Shown piece after piece: positions 12,950 through 18,917 of a stretch of DNA of 18,917 bases. The position numbers and the translations under genes were made by a program. Positions within the stretch are counted from its first letter, which is position 1; every line of letters starts with the position of its first letter. The notes beneath the pieces were generated by a model. That model ran no database searches and was not told the DNA's origin. It saw only the letters and a list, made by a program, of their open reading frames with translations. This DNA is from JACPKO01 sp964406775 (GTDB lineage: Bacteria > Patescibacteriota > Microgenomatia > Daviesbacterales > UBA10151): the NCBI GenBank assembly GCA_964406775.1, contig CAYOSW010000022.1, positions 1 through 18,917 of the forward strand, written 5' to 3'.

Positions 12950-14050
12950 ATGACTGCTGAAGAGCGTTTTAATTTAATAACCCGCCGACTCGAAGAAACT
13001 TTAACCGAAGAAGAGCTGAAAAAACTGCTCGAATCGGAAACTCCCCTAAGGCACTACATCGGATTAGAAATTTCAGGTAAGGCCCACGTCGGCTGGGTTT
13101 TTATGATGAAAAAAATAAAGGATCTTCAGGACGCCGGGGTAGAAGTTCAGATTTTATTGGCCGACTGGCACACCTGGCTAAATAAAAAACTTGACGGTTC
13201 CCTGGAAACTGCCAAAAGACTGGCGCGGGATTATTTCGAAGAAGCCTTAAAGGCTGCGGCAATTTCGGCAGGAGCAAATCCCGAAAAGATTAAATTTGTT
13301 TTAGGCAGCGAACTTTACGAAGGACTGGGGACAAACTATTGGGCCAGCGTTATAAAAGTTATGAAGGCTACAACTTTAGCCAGAATGCTCCGCTCAACAA
13401 CAATTATGGGGCGGAAAGAGTCGGAAGTTTCAGATACGGCTATGCTTGTGTATCCGGCGATGCAGTCTGCCGATATTTTTGCTTTAAAAGTTAATTTAGC
13501 GCACGCGGGTACCGATCAGAGAAACGTCCACGTAGTCGCAAGAGAGTCAGCCTCAGCGCTCGGCGAAGAAAAGCCGGTTGCCATTCACCACCATCTGCTT
13601 CAGGGATTACTCCAACCTATTTTAATTACCGACGAAAACGGTAAACAGGTTATGGATATGGAAGCGGCAAAGATGAGCAAATCAAAGCCTAATTCAGCAG
13701 TGTTTATTCACGATGATCCGGAAACAATAAAGAAAAAAATTAATGCAGCTTATGCCCCCGAAGGAGTTGTTGAGTTTAATCCCATTTTAGATTGGTGCAA
13801 GTACTTAGTTTTTTATACGGGTGAGGAGTCTTTAACAATAAAACGTGATGAAAAGTGGGGAGGGGATATGAATTTTAAAAATTATGAAGAACTTGAAAAA
13901 GCTTATGCAGAAAAACAGCTTCATCCTATGGATTTAAAAAATGCCGTTGCAGATTATTTGATAGAAATTCTTGAACCTGCGAGAAAATATTTTGAAGATC
14001 CTAAACGTAAATCAGCTCTCGAAGAGATTGAGCGGTTAACTGCCAAGTGA
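12950..14050 (+). CDS. tyrS: Tyrosyl-tRNA synthetase, archaeal/eukaryotic type
   Basis: This class I enzyme charges tRNA-Tyr. The 366 residues follow the archaeal plan: LRHYIGLEISGKAHVGW (33-49), ILLADWHTWLNKK (68-80), YPAMQSADI (168-176), HAGTDQRNVHVVARE (185-199), KMSKS (241-245) and the closing LHPMDLKNAVADYLIEILEP that is typical of archaeal and eukaryotic TyrRS rather than bacterial ones. The bacterial S4-like C-terminal domain is absent. The first signature is HVGW instead of H-x-G-H: Trp49 replaces the second histidine. KMSKS is intact. An in-frame TTG at 12932 would add six residues, but it sits upstream of the -10 box, so ATG 12950 is chosen. TrpRS is the nearest alternative, but the tyrosine-site residues favour TyrRS. 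Confidence 0.9.
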   Translation: MTAEERFNLITRRLEETLTEEELKKLLESETPLRHYIGLEISGKAHVGWVFMMKKIKDLQDAGVEVQILLADWHTWLNKKLDGSLETAKRLARDYFEEALKAAAISAGANPEKIKFVLGSELYEGLGTNYWASVIKVMKATTLARMLRSTTIMGRKESEVSDTAMLVYPAMQSADIFALKVNLAHAGTDQRNVHVVARESASALGEEKPVAIHHHLLQGLLQPILITDENGKQVMDMEAAKMSKSKPNSAVFIHDDPETIKKKINAAYAPEGVVEFNPILDWCKYLVFYTGEESLTIKRDEKWGGDMNFKNYEELEKAYAEKQLHPMDLKNAVADYLIEILEPARKYFEDPKRKSALEEIERLTAK

Positions 14051-14209
14051 GATCATTTTCCGTGGTGTCATCCACCTCTCAACAAGTTTTAACGCTCCGA
14101 CACCGCTTCACAAGTTCTTCTCTTGCCCGGTCAACAAACTCTAACCTCCGGATTTCAAAAAATTCTTTGGTATATTGCTGATTCTGCTATAGCCATTTTG
14201 GGTATTATA
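14051..14209. other. Gene-poor stretch after tyrS
   Basis: No convincing gene. On the minus strand a TATAAT (14204-14209) lies 7 bases before an ATG opening a 13-codon frame (14155-14196), followed by a GGAGG and possible small hairpins (for instance CAAG-AGAAGAA-CTTG). On the plus strand GTGG-TGTCAT-CCAC just after tyrS is a weak stem without a T-run, so no terminator can be called. No tRNA-like fold was found. Confidence 0.4.
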
Positions 14210-14440
14210 TTAGCGCCCGAATAATTCAATAAATCTCAAATGAGAACCTTCCTTTTGTCTCTTAAATAATTCGTGCCGGCCTGAAGCAATATTTGAAAAA
14301 TGAGGTGCTTCCAAAAGACCTCCTTTTTTTAAACGCAGAGTCAGAGCATTTCTATTTATCTTTTTTCCTGGAGCCAGAACTAAATCAAACCTCTCGGAAC
14401 TAAATGGATGTCTCACACGCTCAATGTCTACAGCAATCAT
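14210..14440 (-). CDS. Small hypothetical protein, possibly a methyltransferase fragment
   Basis: A 76-residue frame on the strand opposite to its neighbours. It begins MIAVDIERVRHPFSSERFDLVLAPGKK in pieces that recall a Rossmann methyltransferase (VDIE as end of motif I, FDLVLAPG as motif IV, LKKGGLLEAP as motif V-VI), but the region between them is far too short for a complete domain. It is therefore either an internally deleted remnant or an unrelated small protein. An AAAGGAG lies 14 bases before the ATG, farther than normal. The frame upstream is closed by a stop 12 codons before the ATG. Codon use looks like real coding sequence. The family assignment is weak. Confidence 0.42.
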   Translation of the reverse strand: MIAVDIERVRHPFSSERFDLVLAPGKKINRNALTLRLKKGGLLEAPHFSNIASGRHELFKRQKEGSHLRFIELFGR

Positions 14441-14458
14441 AACGAAGCAATATACTCC

Positions 14459-14487
14459 TTTAAAATTTCTGATTCAAGATATAGAAT
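14459..14487 (+). promoter_or_regulatory. Possible promoter of the 34-codon membrane ORF
   Basis: TTTAAA (14459-14464), 17 bases, TAGAAT (14482-14487), then 6 bases to a GTG. The spacing fits the leaderless pattern seen elsewhere, but both boxes are only moderate matches in an AT-rich area. Confidence 0.35.
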
Positions 14488-14493
14488 AAAAAC

Positions 14494-14598
14494 GTGGATA
14501 CACTTTTAAAGAAATACCGGATTATTTTTATTATTCTTGTAGCAATAGGAACGGTCAGTTTAATCGCTTCTTCTTTTCTGCCATTTTTTTTCTATTAG
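14494..14598 (+). CDS. Candidate 34-residue single-helix membrane protein
   Basis: A GTG-started frame of 34 codons ending TAG at 14596-14598. The product has a basic start (MDTLLKKYR) and one hydrophobic stretch of about 22-25 residues (IIFIILVAIGTVSLIASSFL, then PFFFY). This charge pattern fits a small membrane protein with its N-terminus inside. It ends 54 bases before recG. Support: a plausible promoter 6 bases ahead and a coherent amphiphilic sequence. Against: short length, GTG start, no Shine-Dalgarno. It could be a small regulator, a hydrophobic toxin-like peptide or chance. Confidence 0.38.
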   Translation: MDTLLKKYRIIFIILVAIGTVSLIASSFLPFFFY

Positions 14599-14639
14599 AC
14601 CAAATAGACCTTTTTTACTCATAAATGACTGGGTGGTTG

Positions 14640-14645
14640 TATAAT
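14640..14645 (+). promoter_or_regulatory. recG -10 box; leaderless mRNA predicted
   Basis: A perfect TATAAT ends 7 bases before the recG ATG at 14653. No good -35 is seen 16-18 bases upstream (ACTCAT at best) and there is no Shine-Dalgarno. Confidence 0.58.
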
Positions 14646-14652
14646 TTCAGCA

Positions 14653-16749
14653 ATGAATTTAGATACACCTTTAAGACACATCCCGGGAATCGGTTACGTA
14701 CACGGAAGAAGACTGGCAGAAATGAACCTTTTAACTATTTCCGACTTAATAAATCATTTTCCTTTCCGGTATGAGGATTTTTCCGAGATTGTTCCGATAA
14801 ATGAAGCACAACTTAACACGAAAGTTACTTTAAAAGGCGAAATCTGGCAAATCAAAAATATCTTTACAAAATACGGCAAAAAAATAACCCAGGCAATTTT
14901 TAATGACGGAACAAATTCCATAAATCTTACCTGGTTTAATTCAACTTATTTAACAAAAAGCATTAAAGTAGGGGACAGGCTTCAAATTTCGGGAAAACTC
15001 ACAAAATACGGCTCAAAGCTTTCCATAATTATGCCCGTTTGGGAAAAATTGGAAGCAAGTAGTATGAATAACGCATCAAGCAAAAAGCCTTTACATACCG
15101 GAGGATTAATTCCGGTATATCCGGAAACTGAAGGAATTTCTTCTAAATGGCTTCGGACAAAAATCGCCCAAATCCTGCCCAAGGTAAATTTATTTATCGA
15201 AGACCCTTTGCCTGAAAATATTAAAGGAAAAATGTTAGGCCTTAACGATGCGTATCAAAAGATCCATTTCCCGGAGAGCTATGAGGATGTTGACAGGGCA
15301 ACAAAGCGCTTAAGCTTTGACGAGATATTCCTGATCCAACTTAAAACTTTGCTGATTAAAAACAGCTGGGAGAATAAACCAAGCATTGACCGGTTTAGAA
15401 TTGATAGGGAAACACTTACCGTATTTACGGATAATCTGCCTTTCGGACTGACAGGGGCACAAAAAAGAGTGCTGGAGGAAATTATCGCGGATTTGCAAAA
15501 AGGCAGGCCAATGAACAGATTAGTTCAGGGAGAGGTAGGTTCGGGGAAAACGGCTGTTGCAGCAATCGCCGCATATATTACACATCTTAACGGCTTTAAA
15601 ACGCTCTATATGGCGCCGACAGAAATCTTAGCTTTTCAGCATCACTCTACTTTTAAAAAGCTTTTGGAGCCTTTCGGAATTGAAATCGGATTGTACACGG
15701 GTTCCAGAAAGTTTAAATTGAATAATGAATCGGGAATAGTGAATAAAGCCAAAAACAAAAAAACTGATTCTTCAGTAATAATTCATAATTTCGAGCCTCA
15801 AATAATTATAGGTACACACGCTCTTTTGTCCGAAAAACTTCAGGCTGAGAATACCGGACTTATAATCGTAGATGAACAGCAGAGATTCGGTGTCGAGCAG
15901 CGGTCAGTTTTAAGAAACAAGGCAAAAATTCCACACTTCTTGACTATGACCGCAACACCTATTCCGAGAACTGTAGCTTTGACTCTTTACGGCGATTTGG
16001 ATCTCTCAATAATCGACGAGATGCCCATAGGCCGGATTCCGGTTAAAACTTATGTCGTCCCTGCTAAAAAACGGACTGATGCTTATAAATTCATTGAGGA
16101 TAGGGCTAGAGAAGGGGAGCAGGTATACATAATAACTCCGCTCATAGAGATCTCCGAAACTCTCCTAACCGTTAAAGCTGCCGTAGACGAATTCGAAAAT
16201 TTAAAGAAAGTTTTTCCCAAGCTTAAGTTGGGATTACTGCACGGGAGATTAAAACCTAAAGAAAAGAACGCAGTACTGCAGGACTTTAAAAACAAAAAAA
16301 CCGATATTTTAGTCTCTACCTCGGTTGTTGAAGTAGGAGTTGATGTGCCGAATGCAACAATTATGGTTATTGAGGGTGCCGAAAGATTCGGTCTGGCCCA
16401 GCTCCATCAGCTTCGCGGAAGGGTGGGGAGAGGCAGTAAGCAATCTTATTGTCTTTTATTCCCAAGCACCGAAGAATCAAATATTGTTTCAAGACTTAAA
16501 AATCTGGAAAAAATTTCAGACGGATTAAAATTGGCGGAGATTGATTTAAAGATAAGAGGGTCGGGTGAAATTTTCGGCAAGCGTCAATCAGGCCGGTTTG
16601 ATTTAAAAATAGCTTCGTTTAATGATTTAGAACTGATAGAAAAAACCAGAACAGAAGCCCAAAATCTGCTCACCGGGGATCCTGCACTTGCTAAATACCC
16701 CCTTCTTCGTGTAAAATTATCAAGTTTTGAGCAAGTAGCTCCTGACTAA
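14653..16749 (+). CDS. recG: ATP-dependent DNA helicase RecG
   Basis: RecG remodels stalled forks and Holliday-type junctions. The 698 residues hold the wedge domain with its opening LRHIPGIGYVHGRRLAEMN and the FPFRYEDF motif, an OB-like region (about 55-135), and the two RecA-like helicase lobes. Visible motifs: GLTGAQKRVLEEI (Q-like), Walker A GEVGSGKT, MAPTEILAFQH (Ia), IIGTHALL, DEQQRFGVEQR (motif II), MTATPIPRT (III), VSTSVVEVGVDVPNA (V) and QLHQLRGRVGRG (VI). In motif II the usual DEQHRFG reads DEQQRFG. Between motifs Ia and II an extra Asn/Lys-rich insert of about 20 residues lies where other RecGs have a short loop. Transcribed from its own promoter and followed 17 bases later by rpmF. 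Secure call. Confidence 0.97.
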   Translation: MNLDTPLRHIPGIGYVHGRRLAEMNLLTISDLINHFPFRYEDFSEIVPINEAQLNTKVTLKGEIWQIKNIFTKYGKKITQAIFNDGTNSINLTWFNSTYLTKSIKVGDRLQISGKLTKYGSKLSIIMPVWEKLEASSMNNASSKKPLHTGGLIPVYPETEGISSKWLRTKIAQILPKVNLFIEDPLPENIKGKMLGLNDAYQKIHFPESYEDVDRATKRLSFDEIFLIQLKTLLIKNSWENKPSIDRFRIDRETLTVFTDNLPFGLTGAQKRVLEEIIADLQKGRPMNRLVQGEVGSGKTAVAAIAAYITHLNGFKTLYMAPTEILAFQHHSTFKKLLEPFGIEIGLYTGSRKFKLNNESGIVNKAKNKKTDSSVIIHNFEPQIIIGTHALLSEKLQAENTGLIIVDEQQRFGVEQRSVLRNKAKIPHFLTMTATPIPRTVALTLYGDLDLSIIDEMPIGRIPVKTYVVPAKKRTDAYKFIEDRAREGEQVYIITPLIEISETLLTVKAAVDEFENLKKVFPKLKLGLLHGRLKPKEKNAVLQDFKNKKTDILVSTSVVEVGVDVPNATIMVIEGAERFGLAQLHQLRGRVGRGSKQSYCLLFPSTEESNIVSRLKNLEKISDGLKLAEIDLKIRGSGEIFGKRQSGRFDLKIASFNDLELIEKTRTEAQNLLTGDPALAKYPLLRVKLSSFEQVAPD

Positions 16750-16766
16750 GAAAGGCGGGCAATAAT

Positions 16767-16964
16767 ATGCCTCACGAACCAAAAAGAAGACACTCGAAAG
16801 CTGTAAAAAATATTAGACGCGCATCCATTAAATTGGCTGCTGTAAATTTGGTTGTTTGCAGCAACTGCAACTTTAAAACAATGGCCCATATGGCCTGCCG
16901 CAACTGCGGATATTTTGCCGGAAAGAAGATAGGTGAAGAAGCTGTTAAAGTAACCCGCGCTTAA
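16767..16964 (+). CDS. rpmF: 50S ribosomal protein L32, zinc-binding form
   Basis: The 65-residue protein begins MPHEPKRRHSKAVKNIRRAS, close to the family's usual start with its Lys/Arg-rich N-terminus that threads into the 50S subunit. Four cysteines, C31-x-x-C34 and C44-x-x-C47 (VCSNCN and ACRNCGYF), form the zinc ribbon; forms without these cysteines exist elsewhere, often under zinc control. It lies 17 bases after recG, with a modest ribosome site (AAAGGCGGG), so probably in the recG operon. Its stop is 5 bases before the next gene. Confidence 0.95.
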   Translation: MPHEPKRRHSKAVKNIRRASIKLAAVNLVVCSNCNFKTMAHMACRNCGYFAGKKIGEEAVKVTRA

Positions 16965-16969
16965 ACTCC

Positions 16970-17323
16970 ATGCGCACAAAAGAAATTTCCAGAAGTATAG
17001 GTTATATTATGGTGGCCGGATCTTTGATGCTTGGATCATCCGCCTTATACGATTTTTTTCAATCAAATCCGCTTCCTGACTACCTGACAGTAATGACGCC
17101 TTCAGGGAGAGGACTTATTTACAGTTCAGGAAATCTCAGAGTCTTAAGAAAACTGCCTTGTATGCTAATTCCTGTAGACTCTTCCCGCCCTTATGCTTTA
17201 AGAATGAGTGGTGCGGAAAGTGCAGTGGTAACTCTACCGTTATCTTCGCTGATGAGTGACAGAGCTTCGTTTGACGATTACCGGATTTTTGATGCAACTA
17301 AGTGCAGGTATCCCGTAATTTAG
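16970..17323 (+). CDS. Small membrane-anchored protein of unknown function
   Basis: A 117-residue protein that I do not recognise. One hydrophobic segment (about residues 9-28, IGYIMVAGSLMLGSSALYDF) after a basic N-terminus suggests a membrane anchor or an uncleaved signal; the remainder (about 30-117) is probably outside, with strand-like stretches (DYLTVMTPSGRGLIYSS, SAVVTLPLSSL) and two cysteines (about 64 and 112) that could pair. It starts 5 bases after rpmF without a Shine-Dalgarno, so translation is probably coupled. The next gene, nusB, has its own promoter. No motif gives a function. Confidence 0.72.
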   Translation: MRTKEISRSIGYIMVAGSLMLGSSALYDFFQSNPLPDYLTVMTPSGRGLIYSSGNLRVLRKLPCMLIPVDSSRPYALRMSGAESAVVTLPLSSLMSDRASFDDYRIFDATKCRYPVI

Positions 17324-17326
17324 ATT

Positions 17327-17335
17327 TGGTATGAT
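17327..17335 (+). promoter_or_regulatory. nusB extended -10 promoter; leaderless mRNA predicted
   Basis: TGG-TATGAT ends 6 bases before the nusB ATG at 17342, with only A residues between. The -35 position (GGTATC) is poor, which the TGn extension may offset. No Shine-Dalgarno. Confidence 0.55.
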
Positions 17336-17341
17336 AAAAAA

Positions 17342-17707
17342 ATGAAAACACATAAAGATCCAAGACATTTGGAGCGAATTAAAGTGATGCAGGAACTCTT
17401 TTCTGTAGGCTTTACAAAAGAGCAGAAAACCGAAAATACTAAGACTCAGCTTATCTTGAGGAAATTGGAAGATATTGATAAGTGGATTACGGAAGCCGCT
17501 CCTATGTGGCCTGTTGAGAAAATTAACAGAATCGATTTGGCTATTTTAAGACTTTCGGTTTTTGAGTTGATGGAGGAGAAGACAACACCTCCCAAGGTTA
17601 TTGTTGATGAATCGGTAGAGCTTGCAAAGGAATACGGTTCGGAAGCCAGTCCGGGATTCATAAACGGAGCTCTCGGAAAGCTGATCAGCAAACACGGACT
17701 CTTATAA
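17342..17707 (+). CDS. nusB: Transcription antitermination factor NusB
   Basis: NusB with NusE (ribosomal protein S10) binds boxA RNA and supports rRNA antitermination. The 121-residue helical protein shows the family's core: DPRHLERIKVMQELFS at the start, DKWITEAAPMWPVEKINRID in the middle (W-P-x-x-K-I-N-x-I-D), LAILRLSVFEL and the C-terminal PPKVIVDESVELAKEYGSEA and SPGFINGALGKL. It is slightly shorter than typical (about 130-150 residues). It precedes the acp-rnc pair, which has its own promoter. Secure call. Confidence 0.95.
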   Translation: MKTHKDPRHLERIKVMQELFSVGFTKEQKTENTKTQLILRKLEDIDKWITEAAPMWPVEKINRIDLAILRLSVFELMEEKTTPPKVIVDESVELAKEYGSEASPGFINGALGKLISKHGLL

Positions 17708-17724
17708 TATTGAGGAAGTGGGGG

Positions 17725-17753
17725 TTGACTTTCGTTTCGGATTTCAATAAGTT
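17725..17753 (+). promoter_or_regulatory. Promoter of the acp-rnc operon
   Basis: TTGACT (17725-17730), exactly 17 bases, TAAGTT (17748-17753). A perfect Shine-Dalgarno GGAGG (17761-17765) stands 6 bases before the ATG at 17772, so the leader is about 12 bases. Confidence 0.65.
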
Positions 17754-17771
17754 AAAAAATGGAGGTAAAAA

Positions 17772-18029
17772 ATGACTGACTTTAACGACAAAAATAATTT
17801 ACAGACAGATCTTATAGCAGAAGTTGCTAAACATTTGGGTGTTACTCCCCAGGATATTGATGTGAATGCAGGACTCTCTGACGATTTGGGTCTGGGACCT
17901 GTAGAAATGGCAGATTTAATTGCCGCAATTTCAGAAAGGTTTGCTGTTAATTTTAACAGTGCGGAAATACCCGGGATAAAGACTGTCCACGACCTGGTTG
18001 TGACTGTTGAAGATTTAAGCTTGGAATAA
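17772..18029 (+). CDS. Acyl carrier protein homologue lacking the phosphopantetheine serine
   Basis: The 85-residue acidic protein has the four-helix ACP plan: helix 1 LQTDLIAEVAKHLGV, the loop PQDIDVNAGLSDDLGLG, helix 2 VEMADLIAAISERFAV and the later IPGIKTVHDLVVTVEDL. In true ACPs the start of helix 2 reads D-S-L, whose serine carries 4'-phosphopantetheine. Here the aligned residues are Gly42-Pro43-Val44: Pro43 (codon CCT at 17898-17900) stands at the serine position and no serine is nearby. The fold seems conserved but acyl carriage by the normal means should be impossible. It lies directly before rnc, as acpP does in many Gram-positive bacteria. The symbol acpP is withheld because function must differ. 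It has a strong promoter and ribosome site, so it is probably well expressed. Confidence 0.85.
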   Translation: MTDFNDKNNLQTDLIAEVAKHLGVTPQDIDVNAGLSDDLGLGPVEMADLIAAISERFAVNFNSAEIPGIKTVHDLVVTVEDLSLE

Positions 18030-18036
18030 TTTGGTT

Positions 18037-18717
18037 ATGGATTTTAACGCCGGAGCGCTGAGGGAAAAAGCAAACTCTAACCCTACATACAAAAAAGCTT
18101 TTATCCACCGTTCTTTTTTAAATGAAGCAGGACCGGATCTGGAATCCAACGAACGCCTGGAGTTTTTAGGTGACTCGATATTATCTTTCATTATTTCCTC
18201 TTATCTTTTTAAAAAAAGACCTCACGATGCCGAGGGGGACTTAACAAATTTAAGATCTTATATCGTTAAAACCAAATCTTTAGCCAAAGCTGCACTGGAT
18301 TTAAACTTAGGTTCTTTACTGAAATTATCCAAAGGCGAGGAAATTTCCGGAGGTCGGGATAATCCTCAGATTCTGGCCAACACTTTCGAAGCTTTACTCG
18401 GAGCTATTTATCTTGAGGAAGGATTGGAAGTTGCTACGGAGTTTGTCAGCGGTTATTTACTTCCGCTTTTTGAGAAAGAACTCTTAAGCGGTCCGCCTAA
18501 AGATTCCAAGTCACACTTGCAGGAAATAGCCCAAACGCAAACCAAGCAATCACCCAAATATAAAATAATGGAAACGACCGGTCCTGACCACGCGAAGATT
18601 TTCAGAGTAGGGGTTTTTCTTGAGGGGAAGATGGTAGGCGAGGGGAAGGGTTCGAGCAAACAGTTAGCAGAAGAGGAAGCGGCAAAGATGGCTTTGGAAA
18701 AAATGCAGACCGCTTAA
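18037..18717 (+). CDS. rnc: Ribonuclease III
   Basis: RNase III cuts double-stranded RNA in rRNA maturation and mRNA turnover. From ATG 18037 it has 226 residues: the catalytic domain (about 1-145) with NERLEFLGDSIL (Glu39, Glu42, Asp46) and ILANTFEALLGAIYLE (Glu118), then the double-stranded RNA-binding domain (about 155-225) with DSKSHLQEIAQ, PKYKIMETTGPDHAKIFRVGV and GSSKQLAEEEAAKMAL. Asn115 stands where E. coli has the conserved Asp114; the essential glutamate equivalent to Glu117 is kept. An in-frame TTG at 18031 is an alternative start. It follows the ACP homologue by 7 bases. Its TAA overlaps, on the opposite strand, the stop codon of the gene that converges from the right. Confidence 0.96.
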   Translation: MDFNAGALREKANSNPTYKKAFIHRSFLNEAGPDLESNERLEFLGDSILSFIISSYLFKKRPHDAEGDLTNLRSYIVKTKSLAKAALDLNLGSLLKLSKGEEISGGRDNPQILANTFEALLGAIYLEEGLEVATEFVSGYLLPLFEKELLSGPPKDSKSHLQEIAQTQTKQSPKYKIMETTGPDHAKIFRVGVFLEGKMVGEGKGSSKQLAEEEAAKMALEKMQTA

Positions 18718-18917
18718 ATAATATACAGGTTTACTTTATTTTCCTCTTTTGTTCTTTTAAGATCCGGAAATTTGAAATAATTGGATACGACTTTCGAGCC
18801 GGGCTTCATCTCCCGCACAAGCTTTTTTTCCAATCTGGCCATAATGTGGGCAATCCCGTAAACCGTTACCGCGTTAAACCCGGAAAAATCCTGATTCCAG
18901 AAATCCTTTAAATGAAC
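18714..18917 (-). CDS. C-terminal part of a class I SAM-dependent methyltransferase
   Basis: Sixty-seven codons and a TAA (18714-18716) remain on the minus strand; the start lies outside the window. The visible piece reads like the end of a Rossmann methyltransferase: DFWNQDFSGFNAVTVYGIAH (motif IV region), IMARLEKKLVREMKPGSKVV (motif V-VI), VSNYFKFPDL and a short basic tail. The order 'W-x-x-D...VTVYG...M-x-x-LEKKL...PG-x-x-VV' recalls a broad group that includes the eukaryotic FAM173 lysine methyltransferases, but the substrate cannot be read from a fragment. The stop codons of this gene and rnc overlap by two bases in a TTAA, so the two transcripts must end inside each other. Confidence 0.82.
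   Translation of the reverse strand, partial: VHLKDFWNQDFSGFNAVTVYGIAHIMARLEKKLVREMKPGSKVVSNYFKFPDLKRTKEENKVNLYII

Noticed and set aside
14041..14085. T-box-like antiterminator on the minus strand (GGTGG...CCACGG) next to tyrS
   Set aside because: The contiguous TGGNACC bulge is absent, no terminator follows, and it would point into tyrS in antisense from its downstream side.
14161..14220. tRNA-like fold after tyrS
   Set aside because: No T-loop GTTCRANNC, no acceptor stem pairing and no plausible anticodon arm.

Overview
The window looks like a chromosomal piece of a small-genome bacterium of the Candidate Phyla Radiation (Patescibacteria), most plausibly Microgenomates. This is inference from the gene set: an archaeal-type tyrosyl-tRNA synthetase, a shortened F1 delta subunit, a surface protein with thrombospondin type 1 and fibronectin III domains, and an acyl carrier protein without its prosthetic-group serine. 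DNA is AT-rich and UGA ends several genes (RND pump, dus, tyrS), so the standard bacterial code applies. No IS element, CRISPR array, rRNA or tRNA gene was found.

Region 1 (1-3734, minus strand): an ATP synthase operon in the usual order atpB-atpE-atpF-atpH-atpA (atpA cut by the window edge), preceded by an unrecognised 365-residue gene. A 78-nt imperfect hairpin built of short repeats lies between atpE and atpF.

Region 2 (3790-9502, plus): an export operon with a strong sigma70-like promoter: a membrane fusion protein, an RND pump that appears to carry an extra pair of membrane helices, and a secreted protein of about six cysteine-rich repeats whose start overlaps the pump's stop. A second hairpin of short repeats, different in sequence but alike in architecture, sits between the first two genes.

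Region 3 (9503-11065, plus): a VOC/glyoxalase-fold protein, then a DUF378 membrane protein and the TSP1/FnIII surface protein. The first two have near-duplicate promoter regions.

Region 4 (11066-14652): dus, a putative exported HExxH protein and archaeal-type tyrS, each with its own promoter, then a 600-base stretch with a small reverse ORF, a 34-codon membrane ORF and little else.

Region 5 (14653-18717, plus): recG, rpmF, a small membrane-anchored protein, nusB, the acyl carrier protein homologue and rnc. The acp-rnc pair recalls the arrangement in many Gram-positive bacteria. At the right edge a minus-strand methyltransferase converges on rnc with overlapping stop codons.

A theme of the window is initiation: several ATG genes have a -10 box only 6-11 bases before the start and no Shine-Dalgarno, as expected of leaderless mRNAs, while the TTG-started genes atpE and DUF378 have near-perfect Shine-Dalgarno sequences. 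All functional calls are from reading the sequence; no searches were run.
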